Shown piece after piece: positions 9,092-18,248 of a stretch of DNA of 51,851 nucleotides. Under the pieces are notes generated by a model. The model ran no database searches. It worked only from the letters and a program-made list of their open reading frames with translations, and was not told the origin of the DNA. A program made the position numbers and the translations under genes. The stretch is from assembly GCA_049670505.1 (NCBI GenBank), contig JBATTK010000052.1, positions 1 to 51,851 on the forward strand, in the 5' to 3' direction. Numbering within the stretch: position 1 is the first letter of the stretch; each line of letters opens with the position of its first letter. The stretch comes from JBATTK01 sp049670505. GTDB lineage: Bacteria > Bacteroidota > Bacteroidia > Flavobacteriales > Flavobacteriaceae.

Positions 9092-9140
9092 GTACGGCCT
9101 AATTTCATTACAAAGTTCGATGAAATACAATATTCCGTAC
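9092..9140. other. Nested inverted repeat between two genes
   Basis: GTACGG (9092-9097) pairs with CCGTAC (9135-9140), and inside it ATTTCAT (9102-9108) pairs with ATGAAAT (9120-9126), so the 49-nt stretch could fold as a two-step hairpin. It lies 20 bp after the 160-aa gene and about 34 bp before the GH3 gene. It could be a weak terminator or a leader element. There is no strong T-run behind it. Confidence 0.35.
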
Positions 9141-9173
9141 GCTTTTAAGTTACTACCTTAGATTATTTTTTTT

Positions 9174-12086
9174 ATGCGATTTCCCCTCATTGTTCTCTTT
9201 TTTTTTATAACCGTTATCTGCGCCAATGGACAATCGGATCCTTTGGTGACCCAGGATAGTCTTGCCCAACAACAATGGGTAGACGCTACCTATAATACCA
9301 TGTCGCTGGATGAAAAAGTGGGGCAATTGTTTATGGTAGGCATCGCTTCCGATCAAGATAAAGCAGCTACGGATAGGATAACAAAGTTGATTACGGCCCA
9401 TAAAATAGGAGGTGTTATATTTTCTAAGGGTGGGCCGGTACGCCAGGCCAAACTCACCAATGCATATCAACGGGCCTCTAAATTACCCCTTTTAATAGGA
9501 ATGGATGCAGAATGGGGATTGGCCATGCGTTTAGATTCTACCTATGCATTTCCCTGGAATATGACCCTTGGTGCCATAACCGATAGTGCTATTGTTGAAA
9601 AGGTAGGAAATCAGATTGGGATGCATGCAAAACGTATGGGAGTACATATCAATTTTGCTCCGGATATCGATATTAACATCAATCCACAAAATCCGATCAT
9701 AGGGAACCGCTCGTTTGGTGAGGATAGGGAAAACGTTGCGCAAAAGGGCATAGCCTTTATGAAAGGAATGGAAAAAGCCGGAGTATTGTCTAGCGGTAAG
9801 CATTTTCCGGGACATGGGGACACCGCGGTAGATTCACATAAATCATTGCCCCTTCTAGATTTTTCGGAGGAAAGGTTGGACAGTATTGAGCTTTTCCCAT
9901 ACAAAAGATTGATTAAAGAAGGTCTTAGTAGTGTTATGGTAGCTCATTTAAGTGTTCCCAGCTTGGAGGAACGGGTAGGATATCCTTCCTCATTGTCGGA
10001 AAAAATCATTTCAGATCTTCTTATAGCCAAACTACAGTTCAAAGGACTGGTATTTACCGATGCGCTTAATATGAAAGGAGTGTCGGGTTATACGAAGGCA
10101 GGCGAGGTGGAGTTATCGGCTTTTTTGGCAGGTAACGATATACTATTGATGCCTACAGAGGTAGAAAAAGCCAAAGAAACCCTCCTTAAAGCCTATGATG
10201 AGGGAAGAGTTTCCGAAGAGCGTTTATCAAATTCAGTAAAGAAAATATTAAAGGCCAAATATAAAGTAGGGTTACATACCTATAGTCCTGTTGAAATAAA
10301 AAATCTGTACGAGGATTTAAATACTATGGATAATGATCTTATCTATGAAGAGGCCATAGAAAATGCGATTACGGTTGTAAAGAACAATTTTTCATTATTA
10401 CCGATTAAAAAATTGGAAAATAAAAAAATTGCCTATGTCAAGTTTGGGGAGGCCAATAGCGAACCTTTCTTGGAGGAATTGAAAAAGTACGCATCGGTTA
10501 CCCAGATCAAAGGAAAGGATATAGCCACCTTAAAGAACAAATTGTCCGCATACAATTTGGTAATCATTGGTGTTCACAAAAGCGATGAAAGTCCATGGAA
10601 ACCCTATAAGCTATCAAAAAACGAACTTTTTTGGCTGCAGGAGATTGGAAGGGAAAGAAGTTCTAACATGATTCTAACCGTTTTTGCCAAACCGTATGCC
10701 TTGTTGGATATTACTTCGTTCCATACTATAGATGCCGTTGTTGTTGGGTATCAAAACAGTACATTGGCTCAAAAGAAGGCTGCTCAAATCCTATTCGGGG
10801 CTATTCCCGCCAGAGGCATTTTACCAGTAACGGCAAATCCAGTATTTCCTATAAATACCTCAATCCCTTTAGAATCCCTTATGCGATTAGGGTATAGTGC
10901 TCCTGAACGTGTGGGTATGAGTTCTACCAAATTGGCCATGGTGGATCGTTTGGTCCAAAATGGGCTGGATTCCTTAATGTACCCAGGTGCACAGGTATTG
11001 ATCGCTAGAAAGGGAAAAGTGATTTATAACAAAGGTTTTGGTAACCCAACCTATACTTCCAAAGAAAAAATTGGTCCCGACCACTTATATGATTTGGCTT
11101 CATTGACAAAGATATTGGCTACTTTACCCATGATTATGCGGATGGAAGAAGAAGGAAAAGTTGCCCTGAATACCACGTTCCAAGAACTTATACCGGCCTA
11201 TACGGATTCCGAACTCAAGAATGTAACGGTCTTAAAAGCATTATCGCACTATGGTAGACTTCCGGCATGGATTGCCTTTTATGTAGATACTTTGGACAAG
11301 AAAAGAAGACCATCTACCGAGTTTTATAGAAGTAGCCCCTCCGATGGATTTTCGATTCAGATAACGGATAAACTCTATCTTAAAAATGCTTATCAGGATT
11401 CCATATATAATCGAATTGGGAGACAAGACCTTAAATCCAACAGATATCGTTATAGCGATGTGGCCTATTATGTATTTAAAAAATATATTGAGGATACTTA
11501 TAAGGAAGGTTTGAATAACTTAACCGATGATTTTCTTTACAGGCCCCTAGGAGCGATCTATACCGGCTATAACCCCTTGGAAAAATTCACTAAAAACAAC
11601 ATAGTTCCTTCCGAAGTAGATAATTATTACCGATATCAGACCGTTCAAGGATATGTCCATGATATGGGGGCCGCCATGCAGGGTGGGGTAGGCGGACACG
11701 CCGGACTCTTTAGTAATGCCAATGATGTTGCCAAAATAATGCAGATGTATCTACAAGGTGGTTTTTATGGTGGGGACCGTTTTTTTGAAGATCGAACCGT
11801 AAAAAAATTCAATACCTGTTATTTCTGTGATAAGAATGTCCGTAGGGGCGTTGGTTTTGATAAACCCCAATTGCAAGAAAAAGGGCCGACCTGCGGCTGT
11901 GTTTCACGGAAAAGTTTTGGGCATAGCGGTTTTACAGGGACCTATACATGGGCAGATCCGGAAGAGGAAATCGTATATGTTTTTCTTTCCAATAGAACAT
12001 ACCCTTCGGCAACCAACACCTTATTGGTTAAATCCGGGTTAAGAACCAGAATTCAAAAAGCCATCTATGATGCGATTATAAATTAA
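9174..12086 (+). CDS. Glycoside hydrolase family 3 / serine hydrolase (beta-lactamase-fold) fusion
   Basis: This 970-residue secreted protein has a signal peptide (about 1-20, ending in CANGQ). Residues about 30-390 form a GH3 N-terminal domain of the NagZ/beta-N-acetylhexosaminidase kind, with KHFPGHGDTAVDSH (about 209, the NagZ-type His/Asp loop) and FTDALNMKGV (nucleophile Asp near 295). A GH3 C-terminal-like domain follows (about 395-570). Residues about 580-965 form a class C beta-lactamase-like serine hydrolase with SLTK (SxxK, about 641), YSD (YxN-like) and HSGFTG (HxG-like). This fusion is typical of Bacteroidota and suggests coupled removal of a sugar and a peptide or ester group from muropeptides, though the substrate is not proven. 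Confidence 0.9.
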   Translation: MRFPLIVLFFFITVICANGQSDPLVTQDSLAQQQWVDATYNTMSLDEKVGQLFMVGIASDQDKAATDRITKLITAHKIGGVIFSKGGPVRQAKLTNAYQRASKLPLLIGMDAEWGLAMRLDSTYAFPWNMTLGAITDSAIVEKVGNQIGMHAKRMGVHINFAPDIDININPQNPIIGNRSFGEDRENVAQKGIAFMKGMEKAGVLSSGKHFPGHGDTAVDSHKSLPLLDFSEERLDSIELFPYKRLIKEGLSSVMVAHLSVPSLEERVGYPSSLSEKIISDLLIAKLQFKGLVFTDALNMKGVSGYTKAGEVELSAFLAGNDILLMPTEVEKAKETLLKAYDEGRVSEERLSNSVKKILKAKYKVGLHTYSPVEIKNLYEDLNTMDNDLIYEEAIENAITVVKNNFSLLPIKKLENKKIAYVKFGEANSEPFLEELKKYASVTQIKGKDIATLKNKLSAYNLVIIGVHKSDESPWKPYKLSKNELFWLQEIGRERSSNMILTVFAKPYALLDITSFHTIDAVVVGYQNSTLAQKKAAQILFGAIPARGILPVTANPVFPINTSIPLESLMRLGYSAPERVGMSSTKLAMVDRLVQNGLDSLMYPGAQVLIARKGKVIYNKGFGNPTYTSKEKIGPDHLYDLASLTKILATLPMIMRMEEEGKVALNTTFQELIPAYTDSELKNVTVLKALSHYGRLPAWIAFYVDTLDKKRRPSTEFYRSSPSDGFSIQITDKLYLKNAYQDSIYNRIGRQDLKSNRYRYSDVAYYVFKKYIEDTYKEGLNNLTDDFLYRPLGAIYTGYNPLEKFTKNNIVPSEVDNYYRYQTVQGYVHDMGAAMQGGVGGHAGLFSNANDVAKIMQMYLQGGFYGGDRFFEDRTVKKFNTCYFCDKNVRRGVGFDKPQLQEKGPTCGCVSRKSFGHSGFTGTYTWADPEEEIVYVFLSNRTYPSATNTLLVKSGLRTRIQKAIYDAIIN

Positions 12087-12090
12087 ATGG

Positions 12091-12098
12091 TAGCTTTG
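12091..12098 (+). promoter_or_regulatory. Candidate -7 box of bshA
   Basis: TAGCTTTG matches the TAnnTTTG consensus perfectly. It lies 27 bp upstream of the bshA ATG and immediately after the stop of the GH3 fusion gene, so bshA can probably be transcribed independently. No convincing -33 box is visible. Confidence 0.45.
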
Positions 12099-12125
12099 TA
12101 CCTAACGAATCATTGATCACAGTTA

Positions 12126-13268
12126 ATGAAAATAGCCATTGTATGTTATCCTACCTTTGGTGGGAGCGGGGTAGTAGCCACGGAATTGGGAATAGCCTTG
12201 GCCAATAGGGGCCATGAGATACATTTTGTTACCTATCGCCAACCGGTACGTTTGGAATTGTTGAGCAATAAAATACATTTTCACGAGGTACACGTGCCAG
12301 AATACCCATTGTTCCATTATCAACCCTATGAGTTGGCCCTATCCAGTAAGTTAGTGGATACCATTAAGCTTTTTGGAATAGAACTTTTGCATGTACATTA
12401 TGCCATACCACATGCCTATGCAGGGTATATGGCAAAAAAAATACTGGAAGAAGACGGTATTTACATTCCTATGATTACTACATTACACGGTACGGATATT
12501 ACTTTGGTGGGCAAACATCCATTTTATAAGCCCGCGGTTACATTTAGCATCAATAAATCCGATGTGGTGACTTCCGTATCGGAAGACCTTAAACAGCGTA
12601 CGTTGGAATTGTTCGATATCAAGAAAGAGGTGGAGGTAATCCCCAACTTTATAGATAAGACCAAATACAGTCCCAACTTTACGGATTGTCAACGTTCTTT
12701 AATGGCAAATGATGATGAACGCATCGTAACCCACATCAGTAATTTTAGAAGGGTAAAACGCATTCCCGATGTAATACATATTTTTCACAAAATTCAACAG
12801 GAAATTCCGGCCAAACTGATTATGGTAGGGGAGGGCCCCGAAAAAGAGAACGCCGAGCTTTTGTGTGAACAGTTGGGAATAAAGGATCGGGTAGTCTTTT
12901 TAGGAAATAGCAATGAGATCGATAGGATCTTGTGCTTTTCCGACCTGTTTTTATTGCCTTCACAATCGGAGAGTTTTGGATTGGCCGCTTTGGAAGCCAT
13001 GATCAACAAGGTTGCGGTAATATCGAGCAATGCAGGTGGTATTCCAGAAGTTAATGTACATGGGGTGACCGGTTTTTTGAGCGATATCGGGGATGTGGAC
13101 GAAATGGCGGAGAATGCCTTAAAAATAGTTAGGGATGAGGCCGTTATGGAAGAATTTAAGGAAAATGCCGCTGAAGTTGCTTCAAAGTTCGATATTTTAA
13201 ATATTTTACCCTTGTATGAAGCCGTGTATGAAAAGGCGTATAAGGCCCATTATAAAGATTCGTACTGA
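12126..13268 (+). CDS. bshA: N-acetyl-alpha-D-glucosaminyl L-malate synthase BshA
   Basis: This 380-residue GT4 glycosyltransferase matches BshA, which makes GlcNAc-malate from UDP-GlcNAc and L-malate as the first step of bacillithiol synthesis. The N-terminus MKIAIVCYPTFGGSGVVA is characteristic, with the glycine-rich loop that binds the donor. The central HYAIPHAYAGY and LHGTDITLVG segments and the C-terminal LPSQSESFGLAALEAM motif (donor-binding EX7E region) are all present. Length agrees with the family. Its stop overlaps the ATG of the next gene (TGATG), indicating translational coupling. No bshB or bshC is in the window. Confidence 0.93.
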   Translation: MKIAIVCYPTFGGSGVVATELGIALANRGHEIHFVTYRQPVRLELLSNKIHFHEVHVPEYPLFHYQPYELALSSKLVDTIKLFGIELLHVHYAIPHAYAGYMAKKILEEDGIYIPMITTLHGTDITLVGKHPFYKPAVTFSINKSDVVTSVSEDLKQRTLELFDIKKEVEVIPNFIDKTKYSPNFTDCQRSLMANDDERIVTHISNFRRVKRIPDVIHIFHKIQQEIPAKLIMVGEGPEKENAELLCEQLGIKDRVVFLGNSNEIDRILCFSDLFLLPSQSESFGLAALEAMINKVAVISSNAGGIPEVNVHGVTGFLSDIGDVDEMAENALKIVRDEAVMEEFKENAAEVASKFDILNILPLYEAVYEKAYKAHYKDSY

Positions 13269-13759
13269 TGATAGCTATGAAACCGAAACAGTTTCTTATA
13301 CTAATTTGCTTAGTCTGTATTTCCTGCAAGAGTTCCAATAAAGGTGTACAGCATGTGGAAAACTACGCCTTGGAGCAGAGTAATAAGTTGACTTTGCTTT
13401 TACAGGACAGTTATGGCGGTACCGATACTGCCGAATTGATCGTAATCAAGAATCAAAAAACGTTCAAAAGTTTTTTTTCAAAAATCAATAGGACCCGCAA
13501 ACCAGGTCTTCCCGTACCCGAAATAGATTTTACAAAGGATATGGTCGTAGTTTACTGTAGTGGGGAAGTAAAGGGAAATGCGGTTCCAAGTCTTTATGCC
13601 ACAAACGAAACCTCTGAGGAAATGATTCTAGAGGTAAAAGAAAATAGAAACCGGGAAGAATATAGTTCAACCGTAATATCTACTCCTTTTTGCATGTATA
13701 AAATGCCGTTGACCCCAAAAAAAATCACCTTAAACAAGGACGTAAATCGCAATCGCTAA
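13268..13759 (+). CDS. Small predicted lipoprotein, PrcB-like
   Basis: This 163-residue protein begins with a lipoprotein signal peptide whose lipobox CISC puts the acylated Cys near residue 20, followed by KSSNKG. The mature part has a short pattern (LIVIKNQKTFKSFFSKI and DFTKDMVVVYCSGE) that resembles the PrcB C-terminal/protease-complex-subunit fold, but the match is weak and no catalytic residues are evident. The start at 13268 overlaps the bshA stop by one base, and an ATG at 13277 is an equally good start that keeps the signal peptide. It is probably anchored in the envelope. A function linked to bacillithiol is not implied by the coupling alone. Confidence 0.75.
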   Translation: MIAMKPKQFLILICLVCISCKSSNKGVQHVENYALEQSNKLTLLLQDSYGGTDTAELIVIKNQKTFKSFFSKINRTRKPGLPVPEIDFTKDMVVVYCSGEVKGNAVPSLYATNETSEEMILEVKENRNREEYSSTVISTPFCMYKMPLTPKKITLNKDVNRNR

Positions 13760-13781
13760 ATAGGAATAAAAGTTACTTTTT

Positions 13782-15038
13782 TTAAACAATCATTCCTGCC
13801 GCCACTGTTTCGTTTGTGCTTTCATCAATGAGAACAATACTACCGGTTGTTCTATTTTCCCGATAGGAATCTATCATTAAAGGCTTAGTAGTCCTTACTT
13901 TTACTTTACAGATATCGTTCATTCTCAAATTCATATCATCGGTTTTCCTACTTAAGGTGTTGATGTCTATCTTGTAGACCACTTCCTTTATCATAGCTTT
14001 TTGTTCGTTGGAAGTATGTCTTATAGTATATTTAGCTCTTGGCTTGGCTTCATTGTTGTTCAACCAGCAAAGCATGACCTCAATATCCTGTGAAGGTTGG
14101 GGTTGGTTGTTTGATCGCACTATCATATCACCTCGGCTAATGTCTATATCATCTTCCAATGTCATGGAAATGGACATAGGGGCAAAAGCCTCTTCCAGTT
14201 CACTTGACGGACCCTCTATCGATTTAATTTTTGAAGTAAAGCCAGAAGGTAACACGGTGACTTCATCTCCCGTTCTAAAAACACCACTGGCAACACGACC
14301 GGCATAACCCCTGTAATCTATAAAATCCGAGCTCTGAGGTCTTAGTACGGTCTGAACCGGAAATCTGGCATCTACTTTATTAATATCACTACTTATATGC
14401 ATTGTTTCCAGAGTATGCAACAAAGGGGCACCTTGGTACCAATCCATATTTTCGGAGCGGTTGACTACATTATCTCCCAAAAGGGCGCTAATGGGAATAA
14501 ATCTAACATCCGTTACCAGCAACTTGGAGGAAAACTCCTCGAATTGTTTCAAGATTGTATTGTATGCTTCTTCTTTAAAGTCTACGAGATCCATTTTGTT
14601 GATGCAAACAATAACATGGGGTATGTGAAGCAGGGAAGCTATAAAAGCATGTCTTTTTGTTTGCTCAATAACACCGTGTCTTGCATCTACAAGGATAATG
14701 GCCGCGTTTGCAGTGGAAGCTCCCGTGACCATATTGCGGGTATATTGTATATGGCCAGGAGTATCCGCAATAATGAATTTACGTTTTGGAGTAGTAAAGT
14801 AACGGTAGGCCACGTCTATAGTAATGCCTTGTTCCCTTTCATCCTTAAGGCCATCTGTAAATAGAGCAAGGTCTACACCATCATGCCCTCTCTTTTTACT
14901 TGTGTTCTCAATGGCTTCCAGTTGGTCTTCAAAAATGGATTTAGAGTCATATAATAATCGCCCTATCAATGTGCTTTTTCCGTCATCTACACTACCGGCC
15001 GTTGTAAATCGTAATAATTGATTGTTATTAATTTTCAT
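13782..15038 (-). CDS. cysN: Sulfate adenylyltransferase subunit 1 (GTPase) CysN
   Basis: This is the GTPase subunit of ATP sulfurylase, which drives formation of adenosine 5'-phosphosulfate from sulfate and ATP in the cytoplasm. It shows the GTPase motifs GSVDDGKSTLIGR (P-loop, about residue 15), DTPGHIQYTRNM (switch II) and NKMD, followed by two EF-Tu-like beta-barrel domains. I chose the ATG at 15038 (MKINNNQLLRF, 418 residues). An upstream extension to 15122 would overlap cysD and adds 28 residues with no family resemblance. It lies 16 bp behind cysD. It is the last gene of the cysQ-DUF2061-cysC-cysD-cysN operon and converges with the lipoprotein gene at 13759. Confidence 0.94.
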   Translation of the reverse strand: MKINNNQLLRFTTAGSVDDGKSTLIGRLLYDSKSIFEDQLEAIENTSKKRGHDGVDLALFTDGLKDEREQGITIDVAYRYFTTPKRKFIIADTPGHIQYTRNMVTGASTANAAIILVDARHGVIEQTKRHAFIASLLHIPHVIVCINKMDLVDFKEEAYNTILKQFEEFSSKLLVTDVRFIPISALLGDNVVNRSENMDWYQGAPLLHTLETMHISSDINKVDARFPVQTVLRPQSSDFIDYRGYAGRVASGVFRTGDEVTVLPSGFTSKIKSIEGPSSELEEAFAPMSISMTLEDDIDISRGDMIVRSNNQPQPSQDIEVMLCWLNNNEAKPRAKYTIRHTSNEQKAMIKEVVYKIDINTLSRKTDDMNLRMNDICKVKVRTTKPLMIDSYRENRTTGSIVLIDESTNETVAAGMIV

Positions 15039-15054
15039 AATAGCATACGTTTTT

Positions 15055-15960
15055 TTAAAAATACCCCTGTTTTTTTCTGTCTTCCATTGCAGTTTCAGAC
15101 CTTTTATCGTCAGTTCTGTCACCTCTTTCCGTTTTTCTCATGGCGGATACTTCCTGAACAATTTTATCAAGCGTATCTGCGTCGGATTCAATACCACCTG
15201 TTATGGTGATATCACCTAAGGTTCTGAACCGAATTTTTTTAGTTTCAATTTTTTCTTTTTCCTCAAGAACTAAATACTCTGAGTTTGGAATCCAAGAATT
15301 GTTGCGCCACACCACTTCCCTTTCATGTGCAAGGTAAAGTGAAGGTATTTCAATTTCTTCCCTTCTTATATAGTTCCAAACATCCATTTCGGTCCAATTG
15401 CTAATGGGGAAAACCCTAAAATGCTCTCCTTCAAAATGTTTACCATTGAACAAATTCCAAAGTTCGGGACGTTGATTTTTAGGATCCCATTGCCCAAAAT
15501 CATCACGATGCGAAAAGAAGCGCTCCTTGGCCCTTGCCTTCTCTTCGTCTCTTCTTCCACCACCTATGGCGCAATCTACTTTGTTGGATTCTATCGCATC
15601 CAATAGCGTAGTAATCTGCAAAGCATTTCGGGTAGCATTTTTCCCTCTTTCTTCCGCTACGCGGCCCTGATCTATAGATTCCTGTACAGAACCTACAATC
15701 AATCGTGCGTCCAATTCCTTTATCAAATCATCCCTAAATTGAATGGTTTCCGGAAAGTTGTGACCGGTATCTACGTGCATTAGGGCAAAAGGAATTTTAC
15801 TTGGATGAAACGCTTTTTTTGCCAAATGGGTGACAACAATTGAATCCTTGCCTCCCGAAAAAAGAATTACGGGGTTTTGAAATTGTGCCCACACCTCGCG
15901 CATCACGTAAATAGCCTCGGATTCCAATTCATCCAGATAATTTAAATAATACCTACTCAT
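15055..15960 (-). CDS. cysD: Sulfate adenylyltransferase subunit 2 CysD
   Basis: This 301-residue protein is the catalytic subunit of ATP sulfurylase and belongs to the PAPS reductase-like/PP-loop family. The PP-loop FSGGKDSIVVTHLA (about residue 34), the HVDTGHNFPETI segment and the RRDEEKARAKERFFS and SNWTEMDVWNYI motifs are all present. Length equals the E. coli type (about 302). It overlaps cysC by 4 bp (ATGA) and is followed by cysN after 16 bp. Together with CysN and CysC it converts sulfate to PAPS. No cysH-type PAPS/APS reductase is in this window. Confidence 0.96.
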   Translation of the reverse strand: MSRYYLNYLDELESEAIYVMREVWAQFQNPVILFSGGKDSIVVTHLAKKAFHPSKIPFALMHVDTGHNFPETIQFRDDLIKELDARLIVGSVQESIDQGRVAEERGKNATRNALQITTLLDAIESNKVDCAIGGGRRDEEKARAKERFFSHRDDFGQWDPKNQRPELWNLFNGKHFEGEHFRVFPISNWTEMDVWNYIRREEIEIPSLYLAHEREVVWRNNSWIPNSEYLVLEEKEKIETKKIRFRTLGDITITGGIESDADTLDKIVQEVSAMRKTERGDRTDDKRSETAMEDRKKQGYF

Positions 15961-16556
15961 TTTTCTTCGTGTATTAATTTGTTTTTGATTTTCTTGTATA
16001 TGATATCCACAGCTTCTGCTATGGAATGCTCATGCGTAACCTCTATTGTAGGGTTAGAAGGCCTCTCGTAAGGAGCGGATATTCCGGTCATATTTTTTAT
16101 TTCACCTTTTCTTGCCTTGGCATATAACCCTTTAACATCCCTTTGCTCACAAACCTCCAAACTAGTATTGATAAAAACCTCGACATAGTTATCCGCACCA
16201 ACAGTTTTTTCGATTGCTGCCCTATCTTTTTCGTAGGGTGCAACGAATGCGGCAAGCACAACTATTCCTGCATCTATAAAAAGCTTGGATATTTCACCTA
16301 TCCTTCTATTGTTTTCAGAACGATCCTCCGGACTAAATGAAAGATTTTTATTGATGCCCCGCCTTACATTGTCGCCATCCAAAACATATGTTCTTATGTT
16401 GTTTTCAAAAAGCTTTTGCTCCAAGGCGTTGGCAATAGTGGATTTTCCGGAACCGGATAAACCTGTAAAAAATAGGAGAAAGGAATTATGACCATTAGCC
16501 TCCTGTCTTTCTTTCCGATTTATTTTATAGTTGTGTGGTATTATATTTTTGCTCAT
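15957..16556 (-). CDS. cysC: Adenylyl-sulfate kinase CysC
   Basis: This 199-residue kinase phosphorylates APS at the 3' position to give PAPS, the universal sulfuryl donor of sulfotransferases. It has the Walker A motif FTGLSGSGKSTIANALE (about residue 32), the DGDNVRRGINKNLSFS substrate loop, and the YVEVFINTSLEVCEQRD and GLYAKARKGEIKNMTGI segments typical of CysC, where the Ser/Gly P-loop region and Asp/Arg residues bind APS. Length is normal. The stop overlaps the cysD start. With five sulfotransferase-like genes 6-24 kb away, its product probably supplies polysaccharide sulfation as well as any assimilation. Confidence 0.95.
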   Translation of the reverse strand: MSKNIIPHNYKINRKERQEANGHNSFLLFFTGLSGSGKSTIANALEQKLFENNIRTYVLDGDNVRRGINKNLSFSPEDRSENNRRIGEISKLFIDAGIVVLAAFVAPYEKDRAAIEKTVGADNYVEVFINTSLEVCEQRDVKGLYAKARKGEIKNMTGISAPYERPSNPTIEVTHEHSIAEAVDIIYKKIKNKLIHEEK

Positions 16557-16629
16557 TGCAATTATTTCGATTTTGAAATGGTCTTTTGAGGATTAGCAAG
16601 TAAAGCTCGCTCAAATATAATTATTTTGA

Positions 16630-17094
16630 TTATTGATTTGCATTTACTCCGGATTCACGAGGATGTACTTTTTTAGTCCTTTTTCGTCTTAATTTTCTTC
16701 GGATAAGACCAAAATCAACCCTATACCATGCCCTTTCATGAAGATAGTATAGAATCATTTTAGTGATTATTTCTACGAATCCGATTTTAAGACCGGTAAG
16801 TGGGTTGCCCGAGATAAACCAAGAAAGAAGAACAGTATCCATGGTACCGATTAAACGCCAAGATATGGTTTTGATCAAATGCCTTGTCCTACTTTCCGGT
16901 ATGCGCACTTTGAACCACAATCTTTCATGCAGATAGTATAGTATCATTTTGGTAATTACCTCGGAAAAACCAATTTTAAGGCCTGTAAAAGGGTTGCCGG
17001 TGATCATCCATGAGATCAGAATGGTATCCATTGTACCAACGGCCCTCCAGGTTATGGTTTTGGCTAGGTGTCTTTTGTATGATATATCTCCCAT
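16630..17094 (-). CDS. Double DUF2061 membrane protein
   Basis: This 154-residue protein consists of two DUF2061 units in tandem (about 4-60 and 68-130). Each carries a K(T)ITWR/K(T)ISWR start, the GTMDTxLxSW core and the YYLHER end. The repeated pattern is LAKTITWRAVGTMDTILISW and LIKTISWRLIGTMDTVLLSW, so the gene arose by internal duplication. The units look like short hydrophobic hairpins in the membrane. I know of no established function. The gene lies between cysQ (2 bp upstream) and cysC (73 bp downstream), and its recurrent presence beside sulfur-activation genes suggests a link such as sulfate or nucleotide transport, but that is inference. Confidence 0.85.
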   Translation of the reverse strand: MGDISYKRHLAKTITWRAVGTMDTILISWMITGNPFTGLKIGFSEVITKMILYYLHERLWFKVRIPESRTRHLIKTISWRLIGTMDTVLLSWFISGNPLTGLKIGFVEIITKMILYYLHERAWYRVDFGLIRRKLRRKRTKKVHPRESGVNANQ

Positions 17095-17096
17095 TA

Positions 17097-17891
17097 TTAG
17101 TTACTGACGAGAAAATGAGGATTTAACAGATTTTCTTTGTTATACTCCAATTCTCTCTTGGTTTCTTGGGAAGTCACTTTAAGACCTACAGAGGTGCAAA
17201 TGGCATGACCGGCGGCCGTATCCCATTCCATTGTAGGGGCAAATCTTGGATACACATCGGCTCTTCCTTCCGCTACAAGACAGAATTTGAGGGAGCTACC
17301 TTTAGAAACAATATCTATTTCCGTATATCGTTTTTTCAGGTCGTCGATAAAAGTAAGGGTTTGTTCGTTCATGTGCGAGCGACTGCCCACTACCCCTATA
17401 GTACTTTCGGTACCGATCGAAGGAGCGATTAAATCTTTATCATCAAAAAACGGCCTATTGCTCACATGTTCATCATTTAGAACAGTCTTATATGCTTTTC
17501 CTTCTTGAACATCGGCATAATATAGTTCCCTTGTAACGGGTACATAAATAACACCAAGTATAGGGATGTTATTTTGTATCATTGCTATATTGACCGTAAA
17601 CTCTCCATTCTTTTTGATAAATTCCTTAGTTCCATCCAATGGATCCACCATCCAACACGTATCCCAGTTTTTCCTGACTTCAAAATCCAGGGTTTTATTT
17701 TCTTCACTAATGATGGGTATGTTAGTAGCCTCTAAATAGTCGTTAATAATCTTGTTGGAAGCCATATCCGCTTCGGTTAAAGGCGATTGGTCATCTTTTT
17801 CGTAGATTTTAAAATCGTTCTCATAAATTTTAAGAATTTCCTTACCTGCTTCAATTGCACTTTCTATAGAAATACTAAGATAATTGTTCAC
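17097..17891 (-). CDS. cysQ: 3'(2'),5'-bisphosphate nucleotidase CysQ
   Basis: This is an inositol-monophosphatase-fold enzyme that hydrolyses 3'-phosphoadenosine 5'-phosphate (PAP), the inhibitory by-product of sulfotransferases and PAPS reductases, to AMP. Metal and substrate motifs are visible: SPLTEADMASNKII, PIISEENK, WMVDPLDGTKEFIKKNGEF (the DPLDGT metal site) and the C-terminal PTMEWDTAAGHAI. I chose GTG at 17891 (264 residues, first residues (M)NNYLSISIESA). The open frame extends to a TTG at 17924, adding 11 Phe-rich residues that do not resemble the family. It leads the operon ahead of the DUF2061 gene, so PAP removal is coupled to PAPS synthesis. Confidence 0.92.
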   Translation of the reverse strand: MNNYLSISIESAIEAGKEILKIYENDFKIYEKDDQSPLTEADMASNKIINDYLEATNIPIISEENKTLDFEVRKNWDTCWMVDPLDGTKEFIKKNGEFTVNIAMIQNNIPILGVIYVPVTRELYYADVQEGKAYKTVLNDEHVSNRPFFDDKDLIAPSIGTESTIGVVGSRSHMNEQTLTFIDDLKKRYTEIDIVSKGSSLKFCLVAEGRADVYPRFAPTMEWDTAAGHAICTSVGLKVTSQETKRELEYNKENLLNPHFLVSN

Positions 17892-17945
17892 AAAAAAAAA
17901 TTTAAAGTTTCTAAAGTAAATCAACTTGTTAGGTCAATTTTTTTT

Positions 17946-17953
17946 CAAAACTA
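17946..17953 (-). promoter_or_regulatory. Candidate -7 box of the cys operon
   Basis: On the minus strand this reads TAGTTTTG, a perfect TAnnTTTG match, 54 bp upstream of the GTG start of cysQ. It is a plausible promoter for cysQ-DUF2061-cysC-cysD-cysN. No -33 TTTG stands at 17-23 bp, so this rests on one box in AT-rich DNA. Confidence 0.35.
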
Positions 17954-18248
17954 CTAAAAACTTAATGTTTAAAATTGGTAATCGGACAAAAACCTTTTAT
18001 TATCGATGATGAACGCTAAAGCATCCGATATATTCCCCATTGGTTTTAATACAAGTATTATCATTGGTCTAAATGGCCTTAAAATATGTTATGTTCGGTC
18101 GGAGCGTACAAGGCATTTCAAAAAAAAGCGATAAGTCTAGTATTCGTTAAAGAACCTAATAATAGGGATTTAAGCTAGAATCAATATCGCAAAGGTCTGT
18201 TGAAAGACAAATTACCGTATGTACTGGCCTGCCCATGTTTCGCGAGGG

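Noticed and set aside
13759..13800. Bidirectional terminator between the lipoprotein gene and cysN
   Set aside because: AAAAG and CTTTT could pair over three bases next to a T-run, but the 5-bp A/T-rich stem is too weak to claim.
15038..15122. N-terminal extension of CysN
   Set aside because: The extra 28 residues overlap cysD, do not resemble CysN N-termini, and a normal ATG with the family start lies at 15038.
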